The notes beneath the pieces are model-generated. The model saw only the letters and a list, made by a program, of their open reading frames with translations. It did not search any database and was not told where the DNA came from. Source: Oidiodendron maius Zn (taxonomy: Eukaryota > Ascomycota > Leotiomycetes > Myxotrichaceae). From it: a DNA stretch of 64,000 nt. The DNA lies in NCBI GenBank assembly GCA_000827325.1, contig KN832879.1, positions 62,001 to 126,000 of the forward strand, read 5' to 3'. The translations under genes were made by a program, and so were the position numbers. Positions 34,101-45,221 of this stretch are shown here, piece by piece (the stretch's first letter is position 1; the number at the start of each line of letters is the position of its first letter).

Positions 34101-35763
34101 TCATCCCTCAAATCTCTCCAACATTCCCACTTCCCACTCCCTAAACACCCTTCCATTCGGCGGCAGCTCCTCCCCGCTCTTTTTCAACACCCTCGCAATC
34201 TCACGAATCGTCTCCTCGGGTAACGAGACCTCTTCCACGCCTTCGGTATCCAGAAGTTTAGCCGATTCTGTCTCAGAGGGAGAGCGATGGAAGATTTTCA
34301 TGGCGAGGATGCCATGCCGGGATGGTGGTGGAGAAGCGGTGGAGGAGTACCGAAGGGAGGGGTTGAGAATCCAGAGGTTAAGAAAGGTGGGTGGGAATTG
34401 GGAAGGGGGAAGATGTTGGGACGTGGGTGAGGGAGTAGAGGAATTCCAGGATATAGGGACGAAGAGTAGGCGGGAGGAACATTGAGCTAGCATTATGGAT
34501 TGGAGCTGGGATGTTATGATTGATGAGATGGAAGGTTCATAGTATGATGGCGCAGAGAATTGAAGGGATGTTGGTAGGGGTGTTTTCAGGCGCCATTTGT
34601 AGATGCGATACCCCTCGGCTTGGTAATCTTGGTGACCAATGTAGGTTTTGCAGCCTTTGCAGACAATAATTTTGTATTGGCTTTGTTCAGACGATGAAGA
34701 TTGCATTGGCTGGAGGATGTTAGTGAGAGAAATAGAATAGAGCAGTGATGAACCAGTTCGTGATACGAGGGAGATCTCAAAACCGTAGAGTAAGATCAGC
34801 GGACGAGTGGACCAAGAACTTCAGCATGGTCATTAAAAAGGTAGGTAGGCTATATCGTACAGACAATTTTATGTCCCTCTTGCTAATCCCATGGCCTTCC
34901 AAAGATCTCGGAAAGATACGGCGTGAAAGGCAGAGGCGGTGTATTAATGCAGCAGCAGACCAAAACACCCATAATCCGAAGAAGAGGGTGTTCTTGGTAG
35001 CTGCCCGTGAAAACAGAGCCGGCGCTTTGATCTAGGGTATGTGTATCGGTGACCAGGCCATTGCATAGCAGAGCTGACTTGGCCGCCTTCTTAATACCCA
35101 CCTTGGAATAACAGAAAGTGACATAAGAATACTACACAAAAAAGAATCTCTCACCTCAACTCCGTGGCAGTCCACCTCTGCAAGGAGCATCGTGGTTAAA
35201 TCCACAAACCCTATATTTGGTTGCGCAGTAAACTTTGTATTTGCTCCATATCCCCTGGACACTGCGGGGTCTTCAGGAGAATGCCCGGTGCCGTTTGGAC
35301 CACTCGGTTTGGGAATGGTAGGTTTATGGCAGTGCCAGAAATCCATCATCTCTGCCCAGTTCTCACTAGGCAGGTCCTTCCATTCTCTCATATGCCCCTT
35401 AGCGACAAGCACCTCTTCACAGCCTCGACATAGGAACTCGGTATTTTCGTTCAGATCCCTTGCTGGCCATGGCGCATCAGTACTTCCAACACTAGGGGTC
35501 TCAGGCTCTCCGGCTAGGGGAAGCCGCCACGAAAGTTCTTTTGTGCCAGGAGCGGGAATCTGGGGTCGAAAGCTGGCCGAAGCTACGCCAGGCAAGACTA
35601 GAGTGTTCACTTTTCCATCATGGTGAAGGAGAAAGTGCTGCCCATCAGATGAAAGTTCTGCCTTGGTAGCAGAGTTGCAAGCATTCTCGAGGGCTGCAAT
35701 GACTGAGATCTGGCGAATATTAGATAGCAGCTCTGCATACATCAGGGTTGCCGATTCTGACAT
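34101..35763 (-). CDS. UBE3D/HECT_2-like ubiquitin E2-binding protein
   Basis: Spliced minus-strand gene from ATG 35763. Exon 1 (to about 35150) has the family's N-terminal marks: SWRLPL, CRGCEE and the ENWAEMMDFWHCHKP box, a Cys/His site, then AEVDCHGVE. After a 53-bp intron (gtgaga...ccaag), exon 2 begins VGIKKAAKSALLC. Its right edge, in about 35090-34720, is not resolved by eye. The last exon follows an acceptor near 34710 and reads CKGCKTYIGHQ, GYRIYKWRLKT and LNLWILNPSLRYSS, ending at 34101. UBE3D-type proteins bind E2 enzymes of the UbcH10 class through this domain and have HECT-like E3 activity. Divergent from the questin-oxidase-like gene, with about 200 bp between starts. Confidence 0.75.
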
Positions 35764-35965
35764 GATTTCGTGATATTCGCAGAGGTATCATCCATGGTTG
35801 CAGTTGATGTTTGACGCGTCGGCAGAAATTGTAGTTTGGAGCCCGCATTCGTAAAATGGTTTGTCCGATCCGATCTCTCAACCTCGTCATAGCTTCCTTC
35901 ACGCCACCTTGGAGCTCTCAACGGGTTTACAACTTCACTCACCGCAGAATTCTGAAGCCGCAACC

Positions 35966-37331
35966 ATGTCGGCGCCCATGATAGCCTGGAGGCCCATGGT
36001 GCATCGAGTCTACAAATATCTCACCAGCACCAACTACGCCTCTCAATCCATTGACATTCCCCCTGTGGAAGTCCACGATGTCGAAACCGCCGCAGAAAAG
36101 AGACCCAGGACGCTCAAGCACCTCCTCCGCGCAAACCATGTCAACCACTCAATAATATACCACAATCTTCAATTTCACAATCACATGCCGCATCTCCTCG
36201 GTTCTGCATATCTTCTAGGGGCAAGTACTGATCAGCTGCAGAAGATCTACGATGAGGAGGCGAAGTCGCTAGAACCGTGGCATGAATCTCCTGCGGAAAT
36301 AACGGATAGCGACTGGCGAGACTATTTGGGAGAGAAAAAATACCAGAGAGCGTTTGTGGATTTCTTCGAGGACGAACTGGCCCTGAAATTTGGCTATGAC
36401 TGGAACAAAGTGGTTGAAGAATATTTATTCAGTGGAAACCAACCCCTAATCAATGGACTGATTGCAGGACGTACGTCTGCAGAAGGCTTTGGAGATTTGA
36501 TGCTAACAGCGGATTACTAGTTGGCCATCCCCTGATTCACCTCGGTTATGCTTACGAGCTGCAGAGTAAAGAGGTTGCCATGGAGGCTCTGGGAACGGCC
36601 TCAGTTTGCTATAATGATCTGCACAAGTACCTTGACGAATCATCATACACCAGAGAGTCAACATATTCTACAACATCTCCCCTCGAGATTCTGCACAAAA
36701 TTAAAGAAGACAGGAGATTCGATGGCTTGTTCGAAGGTCCTGACGTAGGGAAGATCTCATGGTTGTTGGAGAATCATGAGAATCTTGTTCTCGAGCATTG
36801 GAATGCCTGGACGATCGTCGATCCGTTGAAACAGTTCCGAGATTCCCAAGAGGCGGCAGCAACTCTGCTGGTGCGAACAGTAGAACCTGGCACGCACGCA
36901 TACGACTTCTTCATCTGCCATTTGCTCACGACGAGTCATGCTGTCAGGATCCTCATCCCGTTCATACCCAAAAGGTTCCATGTGAGCCTCGTGAGACAGT
37001 GGTGGCTGTTGACAATCCTTGTTTATGTAACGCAGATGCGCCCCAAGATTAATGAGGACATCGAGACCCCTCCTACCAAACAGTGGAACTACGTCGAAGA
37101 CAGAGCCATCAATGGGCCGTGGGCCACTGATGCCCATTATGTGAAAGGTACGTGTCTTTTAAAGAGTATTGCAAGATTTCTAACATCTTGGCAGCCCTTC
37201 GAGCCATGAAAGAAGCAGCACTCACTTGGGGTGACGTCCACGAGCAGTATTTGGGAGCTGCGGTTCGGTTCGCGGACGATTTCCATGGCTGGACGGGGTT
37301 CTCACACGTAACTGGTAAAATACATCACTAA
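35966..37331 (+). CDS. Questin-oxidase-like protein (AflY/GedK, DUF4243 family)
   Basis: Three exons, 35966-36470, 36521-37147 and 37195-37331, with phase-1 joins (gtacgt...ctag and gtacgt...gcag), 422 residues. Family marks include NHSIIYHNLQFHNHMPHLLG near residue 65 and LGHPLIHLGYAYEL at the start of exon 2, with histidine-rich motifs. Then come the EHWNAW segment, DFFICHLLTTSHAVRILIPF, LVRQWWLL and a C-terminal WGDVHEQYLGAAVRFADDFH. AflY and GedK catalyse Baeyer-Villiger-type ring opening of anthraquinones in aflatoxin and geodin synthesis. Here no polyketide synthase or other cluster gene is nearby, so a stand-alone role in ring cleavage or detoxification is only inferred. A further GT (ACTG|GTAAAATAC, near 37316) could extend the C-terminus by another exon. 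Confidence 0.85.
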
Positions 37332-37510
37332 TCTTGCAAATAATCCTGTTCAGTTGACTCTCAGTATGAGTATCAGTAAGCTGGAGCTACGGGAAAATGT
37401 GTATAGGTAGGTACCCAAAATTGGCTCGAAGTGGATTTTTTGAAATCGAATGCATATTACTCGATATCACTCTTCTACTCTTCCATTTTACGTACAAATA
37501 CATTTGACAT

Positions 37511-40228
37511 TCAATCATCTTCAATATCATCATCACTCAATACCAATTTCTGCTCCGGCTGTTGCAGAGGAAGACCAGATGCAGCCCCTCGTCCCCTAAT
37601 GACCAACTTTTTCTTCCGGGGTGACTTATCCTCAACAGGCTTGTCAGTTGCCCACTCTTCACCAACGACTCCTGTATCCTCACCCTCATCTGCTGTATCC
37701 TCTGATGGGACGCCGATTCCTTTAAATGCCGTAACCTTCTCTATGTCCCTGACAGCTAGAAGAGAAGATCCACCCCTCCGCACTCGCGCTATGTGGACCA
37801 TGTACGGGAGACGTTCCAGTAGCATCTCTGTCCTTGCTGTTGCTCCCACAGCCTTGGACGGCGCGGGCTCATCTTCGGCTCCCTTCCTGGGACTTGGGGA
37901 TTGCGAAGTCGTCGCGTTCTTCCAGCTCTCCACAGTTCCCAGCTTCGGTCTTGCAAACGCTGCAGCTCCAGCAGTGATCGTGCTAAACTGTGCACTTTCA
38001 CCTTTCATCAGCCGCGTAATCCAAAGATCTATCATGCTTGTAATCTCCTCTTTTGTTCTCCATAGCTTGAGACTAGTAGGATAGAACATCTTGAATGCTT
38101 CAGCTCCCTTGCCACTCCTGAATCCTACGGCTGCTGGTGCTTTACGCTTGACTGGACACGGGAGGGAAAAGAGCATGCCTCGTACGGCGATCTGGAAGCT
38201 GATTTCGTCCTGCCGAAGGATGTCACCGCCTGATCCTCGCCCTCCTATACCCCCGCCAAAGCCAGTCGGGTTAAAAGATCCGTCCCAGGATGGGCTGAGA
38301 AGGTCACTGTCGGATAATGCTTCGATACATCCGTTCACATGATCGAGAGAAGAGAAGTCGACGCAAGCAGGTGCTGCATCGCACGAGAGAATGTAATTTT
38401 CGTGAAGCGCAGCAATGAAAGTCTGTGTGTCAGTTCCGGTTTCATCGATAAGGTCGTCAATGGATACTTGGGATCGTTTTGGCCGCGAGTGTATGGAGAG
38501 GTAATCCGGCAATCTCTCCACATTAGCCAAAACTGATGGCGTTTCTGCCGCCTCGTCACGCTTGTTATATACAACCTTTCCAACAGCATGAAAGATGCCG
38601 AGGCTGGCCTCGCGACGGGTGATTAGCTCTAAGCTCTCCTCCTCCATTTTCGTCAGGGCGGTTTCTTTGTTGCCTTTTTTGGCCTTGCCAAACGCAACCT
38701 TAGCTCCCCAATCGCCATCGACGTCGCCTCGTAAGCATAGAAATTCCAGCGATCCAATGGCACTTCGAACGTCTCCTATTTCGCCCAGCTTCTTGAGAAC
38801 GAGAGGTCCGGGAGTCTTCCTTCTTCCAGACTTTCTAGACTCTTTCTGCACAACGAGTTCCAGTGCCTTTGCCAGTAACGTCGGCGCAATGGCATTAAAT
38901 TCAATAACACCTACGCCAGGGTGAAGAAGAATCTCGGGTCCAAGCAAGCGATGAGCTGTGAAGCTGTCTGCAGAAGCGGATGTAGTCGTAAGTAAAGTCT
39001 CGGAGACTATCATCACCACAGGGGTGATAGGATCCTTGCCAGAATCGTTATTATAAGCCAGCGAAAGAGGTGGAGTTTGAGATGCAAGATATTGAAGGAT
39101 CGAAGATCTAAATGACTGGAGGGCAGTTGATAATCGTGTAAACGTATTTGGGAACTCCTCTATAAGGATGATTTGTTTCCGTCGATCGAGAGGCTTAACA
39201 TGAGACTTCGGTGGTGCTGGCTCCACTTCCGAAAATATATCCAATTGGCCAAATTTGCCTCCCCTGCCCATGAAGTCTTCGAATTGAGCAGCAATAGACA
39301 GACTTCCGTCTGCTGTTGCAACTGACCCGACTGGATTTCGCCACTCCAACACATCACATTCCATTGCCTTCGCCAACAGTTGAACCGTTGTCGTCTTCCC
39401 AGTCCCTGCAGCTCCTTTTAAAACAAGCACTCGCTGTCTCATCTTTCCACTCATAACATTTTCGAGCCATGTCCGAACGTCGGCGACCTTCTTCTTATGA
39501 ACTGCAAGTTCATTTAGGTCGACAGGTGCGAATCGTTCGGCCCACGGTCTCATGTCATTTTCAGCTTTATTTCCCCACAAACTAGATGATTTCATAACAA
39601 ATTTTTGGCTCGTGCCAGGTAAGCACTGATCTCCATTCTTAAGTGTATCTGATCCCCTCGCTCGTTTCCGGGCAGCCTGTCCAATCATGCTAGCAGGTGG
39701 TGTCTTGTTGTCCATCAGGTCGTCGTCTGATATAAGATCATCGTCGTCCGGCTTAGTCTCCTTGGAGCTCTGAGAGGTCGCCATAGGCCTAGCACTGCTT
39801 CCATTGCTGGAGCCCTCTGCCTGTTGTCTCTGGACCTGTTTCGTAAAGAAGGTAAACAAATCCCCGCTCTTGACCTTCTCTTCTACCTTTCCCTTCCGTT
39901 TTGATTTCTCAGGGCTACTGCTAGCACTCTTAGTCGTTGCACGACTGCCACGAGGCTGTTTGAGGAGATGAGCGGGCGCTGCATTCTGGGTATGGTTTAT
40001 GCTCTTAACAAGCGGCTCGCGTTTTGCAATCGATGGGCCCGAAGGCTTCCCTGATGCTGTAACCTTGTCATCATTTGATGCGGGTGGTGATGATGATATA
40101 AGATGAATCAGTCTATCCTTCGACTTAGCCCTTGACTTGGCGACCGGTTCTTGGCCTTCATGATCGGAGGATGAAGGCGAGGAAGAGGGAAGGATATTGC
40201 GCCTCTGTCTCTTTGCTGGGGGTGCCAT
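37511..40228 (-). CDS. RAD17/Rad24-type checkpoint clamp-loader subunit
   Basis: Single-exon gene of 905 residues. The first 220 residues are basic and Ser-rich, with a PIP-box-like GDLFTFFTKQ near residue 120. The AAA+ part begins with MRPWAERFAPVDLNELAVHK near residue 230, a RAD17-typical opening. Walker A is LKGAAGTGKTTT, and the Walker B-like element is IILIEEFPN (RAD17 has EEFPN where other clamp loaders have DEAD-like boxes). The lid and collar helices follow (EIGDVRSAIGSLEFLCLRGD). The C-terminus is acidic (SDDDIEDD). RAD17 with RFC2-5 loads the 9-1-1 clamp on damaged DNA to activate the Mec1/ATR checkpoint. It acts in the nucleus. Length and layout match the family. Confidence 0.9.
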   Translation of the reverse strand: MAPPAKRQRRNILPSSSPSSSDHEGQEPVAKSRAKSKDRLIHLISSSPPASNDDKVTASGKPSGPSIAKREPLVKSINHTQNAAPAHLLKQPRGSRATTKSASSSPEKSKRKGKVEEKVKSGDLFTFFTKQVQRQQAEGSSNGSSARPMATSQSSKETKPDDDDLISDDDLMDNKTPPASMIGQAARKRARGSDTLKNGDQCLPGTSQKFVMKSSSLWGNKAENDMRPWAERFAPVDLNELAVHKKKVADVRTWLENVMSGKMRQRVLVLKGAAGTGKTTTVQLLAKAMECDVLEWRNPVGSVATADGSLSIAAQFEDFMGRGGKFGQLDIFSEVEPAPPKSHVKPLDRRKQIILIEEFPNTFTRLSTALQSFRSSILQYLASQTPPLSLAYNNDSGKDPITPVVMIVSETLLTTTSASADSFTAHRLLGPEILLHPGVGVIEFNAIAPTLLAKALELVVQKESRKSGRRKTPGPLVLKKLGEIGDVRSAIGSLEFLCLRGDVDGDWGAKVAFGKAKKGNKETALTKMEEESLELITRREASLGIFHAVGKVVYNKRDEAAETPSVLANVERLPDYLSIHSRPKRSQVSIDDLIDETGTDTQTFIAALHENYILSCDAAPACVDFSSLDHVNGCIEALSDSDLLSPSWDGSFNPTGFGGGIGGRGSGGDILRQDEISFQIAVRGMLFSLPCPVKRKAPAAVGFRSGKGAEAFKMFYPTSLKLWRTKEEITSMIDLWITRLMKGESAQFSTITAGAAAFARPKLGTVESWKNATTSQSPSPRKGAEDEPAPSKAVGATARTEMLLERLPYMVHIARVRRGGSSLLAVRDIEKVTAFKGIGVPSEDTADEGEDTGVVGEEWATDKPVEDKSPRKKKLVIRGRGAASGLPLQQPEQKLVLSDDDIEDD

Positions 40229-42139
40229 GCCAGCAAGAGTTGATCACGGTCATAATACGTCAATTCATGGGCGTACTGGTAGTCGGCGGATCGATTGCGC
40301 CACACGAATGTCTTTGTTGTCTTCGGGCTGGTGATGTTGACACGGCTACAGTGAACGTCTTTAGAAGCGTTATCTAAATCTTATCGCGGCTATTAGCGCC
40401 AACCACAGGGACGAACTACCAGGGTTGTCTCTGTCAGTATCAGGCTTCGCTCACATCGAATAGCAAACCTCGCACCTTGTTTTACCCAATGGTATTTATA
40501 CTTAAGCTAGGATCTGTGAATCAGGCATTTATAGCTATGACTTTGTTCTAACAAGAGTGTCTCCAGATAATTCAGTCCCACAAAACACGAGCAACTTGAC
40601 TCTGGTGTAAATATTACTAGGATGAAATCAGCTCTCTTCGCTCGCTGTTCAGAGTGGGATTGGGAGGTGTGTTAGTAAGTAGAATTAAGGGTGGAGGTTA
40701 GGAGTTATTAATATTGTTATATCTAGCTCGAGCTAGCCTATTACGCTCATGTCCTCGAGTCCTTAGAGTATTATAAGCCCTCATATTTCTCCTCCTCCTC
40801 TAGAAGTTATATGTAAGAAATTACTAGAAATTGGAGCTATCTTAGCATTATAGATAGCTAGAGTAGTACTACCTTTACTCTACTTGCCCTCTCTCTTACT
40901 CTCCTTTTAGTTCTAGGTCCTTTATTCCTCTTTCCCCTTCTCTTCTGCCCGATATATGCGCCCTCCTTACCCTCTCTCTCCTCCTCTCTCTCCTGCCTCT
41001 CTAACCTACCCTACTTTAGGCTCTATACTTCACCTTCCTTCCTCCCTATACTTCCCACTATAGCTATGTCAAACCCTTCTCTTGCCCCTTTGCCGCCTAT
41101 CCTTTCAAACCTCCTTTATTATAAAGCGCCGCCTCTACTCATGCTACCTCTTAAGTGGCCATGTCCCTACTTATACGTTATAAAGGTATTATTATAAGTC
41201 TTGTAGGTGCGCCGCTACCTTTATAGGCAGGATTCTAAGTTAGGGCCAGTCTATAAGAGCCTGTTAGGGGTCGACCTTACCTAAAGGCGTCCGTAAGGCG
41301 TAGTCTCGATGTTAAAGGAGATCAATAAGGATCGAGGAAGAAGGTAAAAAGCAGCCTTAAATAGTGGTATTACTAATACCTGCCTCCCTCTATTCTAAAC
41401 CCCCCCTAATACTCCAATATCCGGGTCATCCACACACGCAGCTAAATGACCTGATGGTCAGTTGGCACGCGTTTTCTTTTACAATTTGATTTTGACCTAA
41501 TTGAGTAATATATAGTAACTTTCCACATGCACAGAGCAATGGTGGCACTGGCACAATTTGGATTCGACGTTTTGTTTGTTTGCACGTTTCCCTCCTTACC
41601 ACCAAACTTATGAACATCAAGTGTCAGGCGCTTGAGATTTCTAGGCAAAATCACCTGAGGAACCCGGGAAGTCAAGATACGGCTGAGATATTTCACTGAT
41701 TGGAGGTTACAACTTATTATACATAGAATATCCTGACAGTAATGATGTTAATTCCGGCTCTGGAGTTTTATTCGCACAAGATATTTCACCTCAGCACGTC
41801 ATTTATTGAGAATCCACACCAACATTGTTACACTATAGCGAACACTTTTAGCAATTCGTCACGATGTTATGCTTGTCCCTAACTTTTCCCGATTCCCCAA
41901 ACGGGCTTCAAGAGGAGTTCCAAAAGATAACAGGAAATGCAGTGGCAGCGCAATAAACAATGCGAGGCATGCTCCCTTCTATGCGTGCAATCCAGGCTAT
42001 CCAGCCATTATAACACATGCAATACTGTAACATACCAGTTCGCCATTGATGCTGCAAAACAAGCAAGGAGAACCCCCGCAGTGTGGAAGCCAGACAGAGA
42101 CGCCGTTTGCGAAGCTGTCGAAGTTCGATGTGTGGTATC
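40229..42139. other. Intergenic region containing a RIP-like island
   Basis: Between the start of the RAD17-like gene and the stop of the YAG7-like gene. The RIP-like island at about 40640-41410 is listed separately. A minus-strand 84-residue frame at 41696-41442 (MKYLSRILTSRVPQVILPRN then LKRLTLDVHKFGG) resembles leucine-rich-repeat or F-box-type sequence but is too short to name. Confidence 0.35.
40640..41410. repeat. Probable RIP-mutated repeat/transposon relic
   Basis: About 770 bp with a composition unlike its neighbours. TA steps are very frequent (ctatagctatg, ttatagatagctaga, ttattataaagc), while CA and TG steps are strikingly few. Long pyrimidine-rich runs and C-rich patches survive. 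No open frame of note crosses it. This is the usual end state of repeat-induced point mutation, which converts CpA to TpA in duplicated DNA. No element family or terminal repeats could be recognised. Confidence 0.5.
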
Positions 42140-43786
42140 TTAAGATTCATCAGGGCGGCGTCCACCACGAGCTCCACCCCGAGTGTATCCTCTACCTCGT
42201 CCACGTCCATCGCCTCTAAATCCACCACGACCCCTATATCCCTCACCACCACGACCACCGCGGCCACGGGAGTGTCCGTCCCCACGGTTTCCACCTCTAG
42301 ACCTATGAACTTCATGGAATCCATCGTTGGCGTTGGGAGTAGGCGTAGTAGCGGGCTATGACAACTCGTTAGTCGATCCTTGCATAAGACATGACTTGAG
42401 AAGGGTCTGTGAGTAGGGCAAGCCGTATGCTATGAAAGTTAAGTTATACTTACTTCAGGAGCGTCCGGCTGGTCATCTGCCCAGCTTTGGACGTTGGAAA
42501 CAGGCGCAGGAGCAGCTGTAGTGTCGGTACCAGTTTCAACAGGAGCCCGAGGAACCTCAACCCACTCCTGGGATGCAGAGAGATCATTTGAAGCATCCCA
42601 GCCAGCTTCAGCGGCGGCATTCGCAGCCCCATCACCGAAGTCAGAGTTTTGTGGAACTGCATGAGCGTTATATGGCTCTTCGTGTCCATTGGTGAGGGTT
42701 GAGGTGGCAGGGGCATCTATCTCAGTTAAGCCGGCATTTGCAATGGTAGTATCAGTCTCCACAAGAGACTGCGCAGGTTCAGAAGACGGATCTACTTCAT
42801 TTGCAGTAATGGGAGGAGATTGTGCAAGGACAGCGGCCTTGATCTCGGCATCTAGATTTGATCAGCAGCTACCGATAAATATCACTCCAGTTGTTCTTAC
42901 AGGTTGTAGTCAGGACTTCGCTACTAACCGAGACCGTTGGTACGTTGGAGCCTTGGATTATCTTCAGCATGGTTTGGACCGCCTCTTCATCACCGGTGTA
43001 GACTTTTGCTAGAACACCCTCCAGCGCCTTGTTCTCGTCAAGCGTCGCATCGGCCTCCTCGTCTCCTCTGCGGATGGCAGCCAGTCGCAGAAACTGAGAA
43101 ATTAACAGAAGGCCGTCATGCTGCTCTCTCAAGGCGTTGGTTGCCGCTTCGGCTTTCGCTGCTGCAACAGATTCCTCTAGCTCTTTGCCAGCCTTGTCGT
43201 TGAATGTCTTTTCATACTCGGCCTTCTCGGATTGCATTTTCGCCTTGTACTCCTGATCAAACTTCTTGTACTGATTGATCTGTTCCTCAAGTTGCGCTAG
43301 AGACTCTTGGAGCTTTGGTTTGTTCAGAATCTGGGCCTTCTGATCGGCGTTGATCTTTCGGGCGGCAACCAAGTCGTCAAGGCTCTTGTCGGGGTTCTCG
43401 GCGAGAATATTGTCAACTTTAGAGGCATGACTCTAGGAGTCTAAATGTTAGCATTTCTTGGGGAGATCATTGGAAGTAGACTCACAATTTTCTTGTTGAC
43501 ATTGCGGATGCTCCTAATAGTAAAAGTTAGTGGTTGTTATTCGCACGAGGCACAAACTCCTGAGCATCATGAAAGGCGGCAAGATCACTTACTTGTAGAG
43601 CTCTTTAATGTAAGGACTTTCGTAAGAGCCATCCCCAGTGTTACTCTCTGTAGCTCCGTTTGATGTGGTAGTCTCGGCGGCTGAACCAGTTGCAGCATTC
43701 TCGTCAGAAGGGGTCTTTGCCTTCTTCTTCTTTGCTGACTTTGACTCTGATCTAGCCGGTGGGTTCTGGGTCGCAACTGCAGCCAT
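42140..43786 (-). CDS. YAG7-like protein with C-terminal RGG box
   Basis: Spliced minus-strand gene from ATG 43786. Exon 1 is polar and Lys/Ser-rich (KSAKKKKAK) and ends SPYIKELYK. A small exon gives SIRNVNKKI. The next exon reads HASKVDNILAENPDKSLDDL, DQKAQILNKPKL and a long coiled-coil (QLEEQINQYKKFDQEYKAK), then a helical part. A further exon is acidic and Ala/Thr-rich, with GWDASNDLSASQEWVEVP. The last exon encodes an RGG/RG-rich tail (SRGRGGRGGEGYRGRGGFRG and more), stop at 42142-42140. The SPYIKELYKxIRNVNKKI box and following coiled-coil mark the fungal YAG7 family. RGG tails bind RNA, so a ribonucleoprotein role is likely by inference. Exon edges are approximate. Confidence 0.75.
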
Positions 43787-45221
43787 AGTGACGATTGCGA
43801 AGTGTTCTCTAGAAGTAAGGGGGGTTTAGATGTGCGTTTGTGATAGGATCGTGGTGCTAGACAGCAGCCTGGCCGTAGAGTTGGGGCGAAAAGGTTTTGC
43901 GGGCGGATGAAAAGAGCACTCTACGAGCGGAGATCGGTAGATAATGTTTTCGGGTTTGTATACCTAGGGTTGGCGGTTTGTAAGGAGGGCGTTTGTTTGG
44001 AAGAGATTTAGATGTGGCTGTTAATATTTCCCAAGCTTCCAAAGAGAAGAACTCGCTCCCTCTTAGCGAGAGAAGGCGGAAGAAGCACGGAGCAATGCCG
44101 CAAGATGGCCTACACGGGACGCTCAAACCGGAAGACAAACGCGCTATTATCTGTCACTACGGATTGTATTTGGCAGCTCTAATCGGCCGGTCTCGATCTA
44201 CTCGGAATCCTGCTCTCTGAAGCCAGGTCGGCTGTTATAGCTTGTCCCGGCTCGCACCTTCGTAGCAACATCTACTTTTGCTCGCCGGATTGCTCATTGA
44301 GTCCCTTCAAATATAACCGTGCATTCCATTGCAGCCTTCTCTGAGTCTGACGGCATGTATGGCGGAGCCCAATCCGCCGTCAATGCAAATGCCTGGGAGG
44401 AGCTCCTCATTGGCTTCCCTTCATGAATAGGCACTCTTCCTGTGTATTTTATTGACTACCATTTCCAACGAGATCACTTCAACCTTTAAATTTTGATACA
44501 GATACCTAGAAAATGGCAGTTAGCGCGGTTTTTAGTCCTATTGGCACAATAGATGCATACTTCTGTAACTTTCTTCACGCTCTTCGCACTGATTCCCCGC
44601 TCACCTGCCTGCTTCGCGTTTATGCTTGCTTCCTTCATCAGCCTGCACCCAGTATTAGTCCAACTACTTCAAAGCAGAATACTGGCATGGAGAATTAGCC
44701 AATGATGCTGCATACGTTTGCAGGAAGAGAGCATAATCGAGAAATATCTGAAGGTGGTTAGCACGGCACATACAGACCAGACGCGTCAACAAGGGAGACG
44801 GACCAGGACATCCACGTTCTTAGAGACATTGCGACGGGAGTGGGCCTTCACGATCTTTTTGACAGTTGCGCGCGGATAAAGCTTTTGTGCGCCCGCCATT
44901 GCAAGAGAGGCAGAGTTTTGGCTTGTGTTGCTGCTGCACGTAGGGACATTACTCTATGTTTTGGGAGCATTTTGTCGCCACGGCCTTCATGCCTCAGGCT
45001 CCCAGCCTTGCTCCAGCATGCCGAGTTACGTAATGTATCTTATTAGGTAATTTCACCCACTTCAAGTTAACCATGTATCTTTTCTGCACACAGAAACTCA
45101 TCCCAGGCGGTTACCAGTGGGACATAATAGCTGAAGCGGTTAACGAATAGTTCTGCTTTTAGAAGGTGGGAATTGCTTCAAACCTTATTCCCTTCCTTCT
45201 CATTCACTATATATCTCCCCC
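43787..45221. other. Intergenic region between divergent genes
   Basis: Contains the promoters of the YAG7-like gene and the aminopeptidase gene. Short frames on both strands (for example 44138-43857 on minus) show no domain. Nothing else is recognised. Confidence 0.4.
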
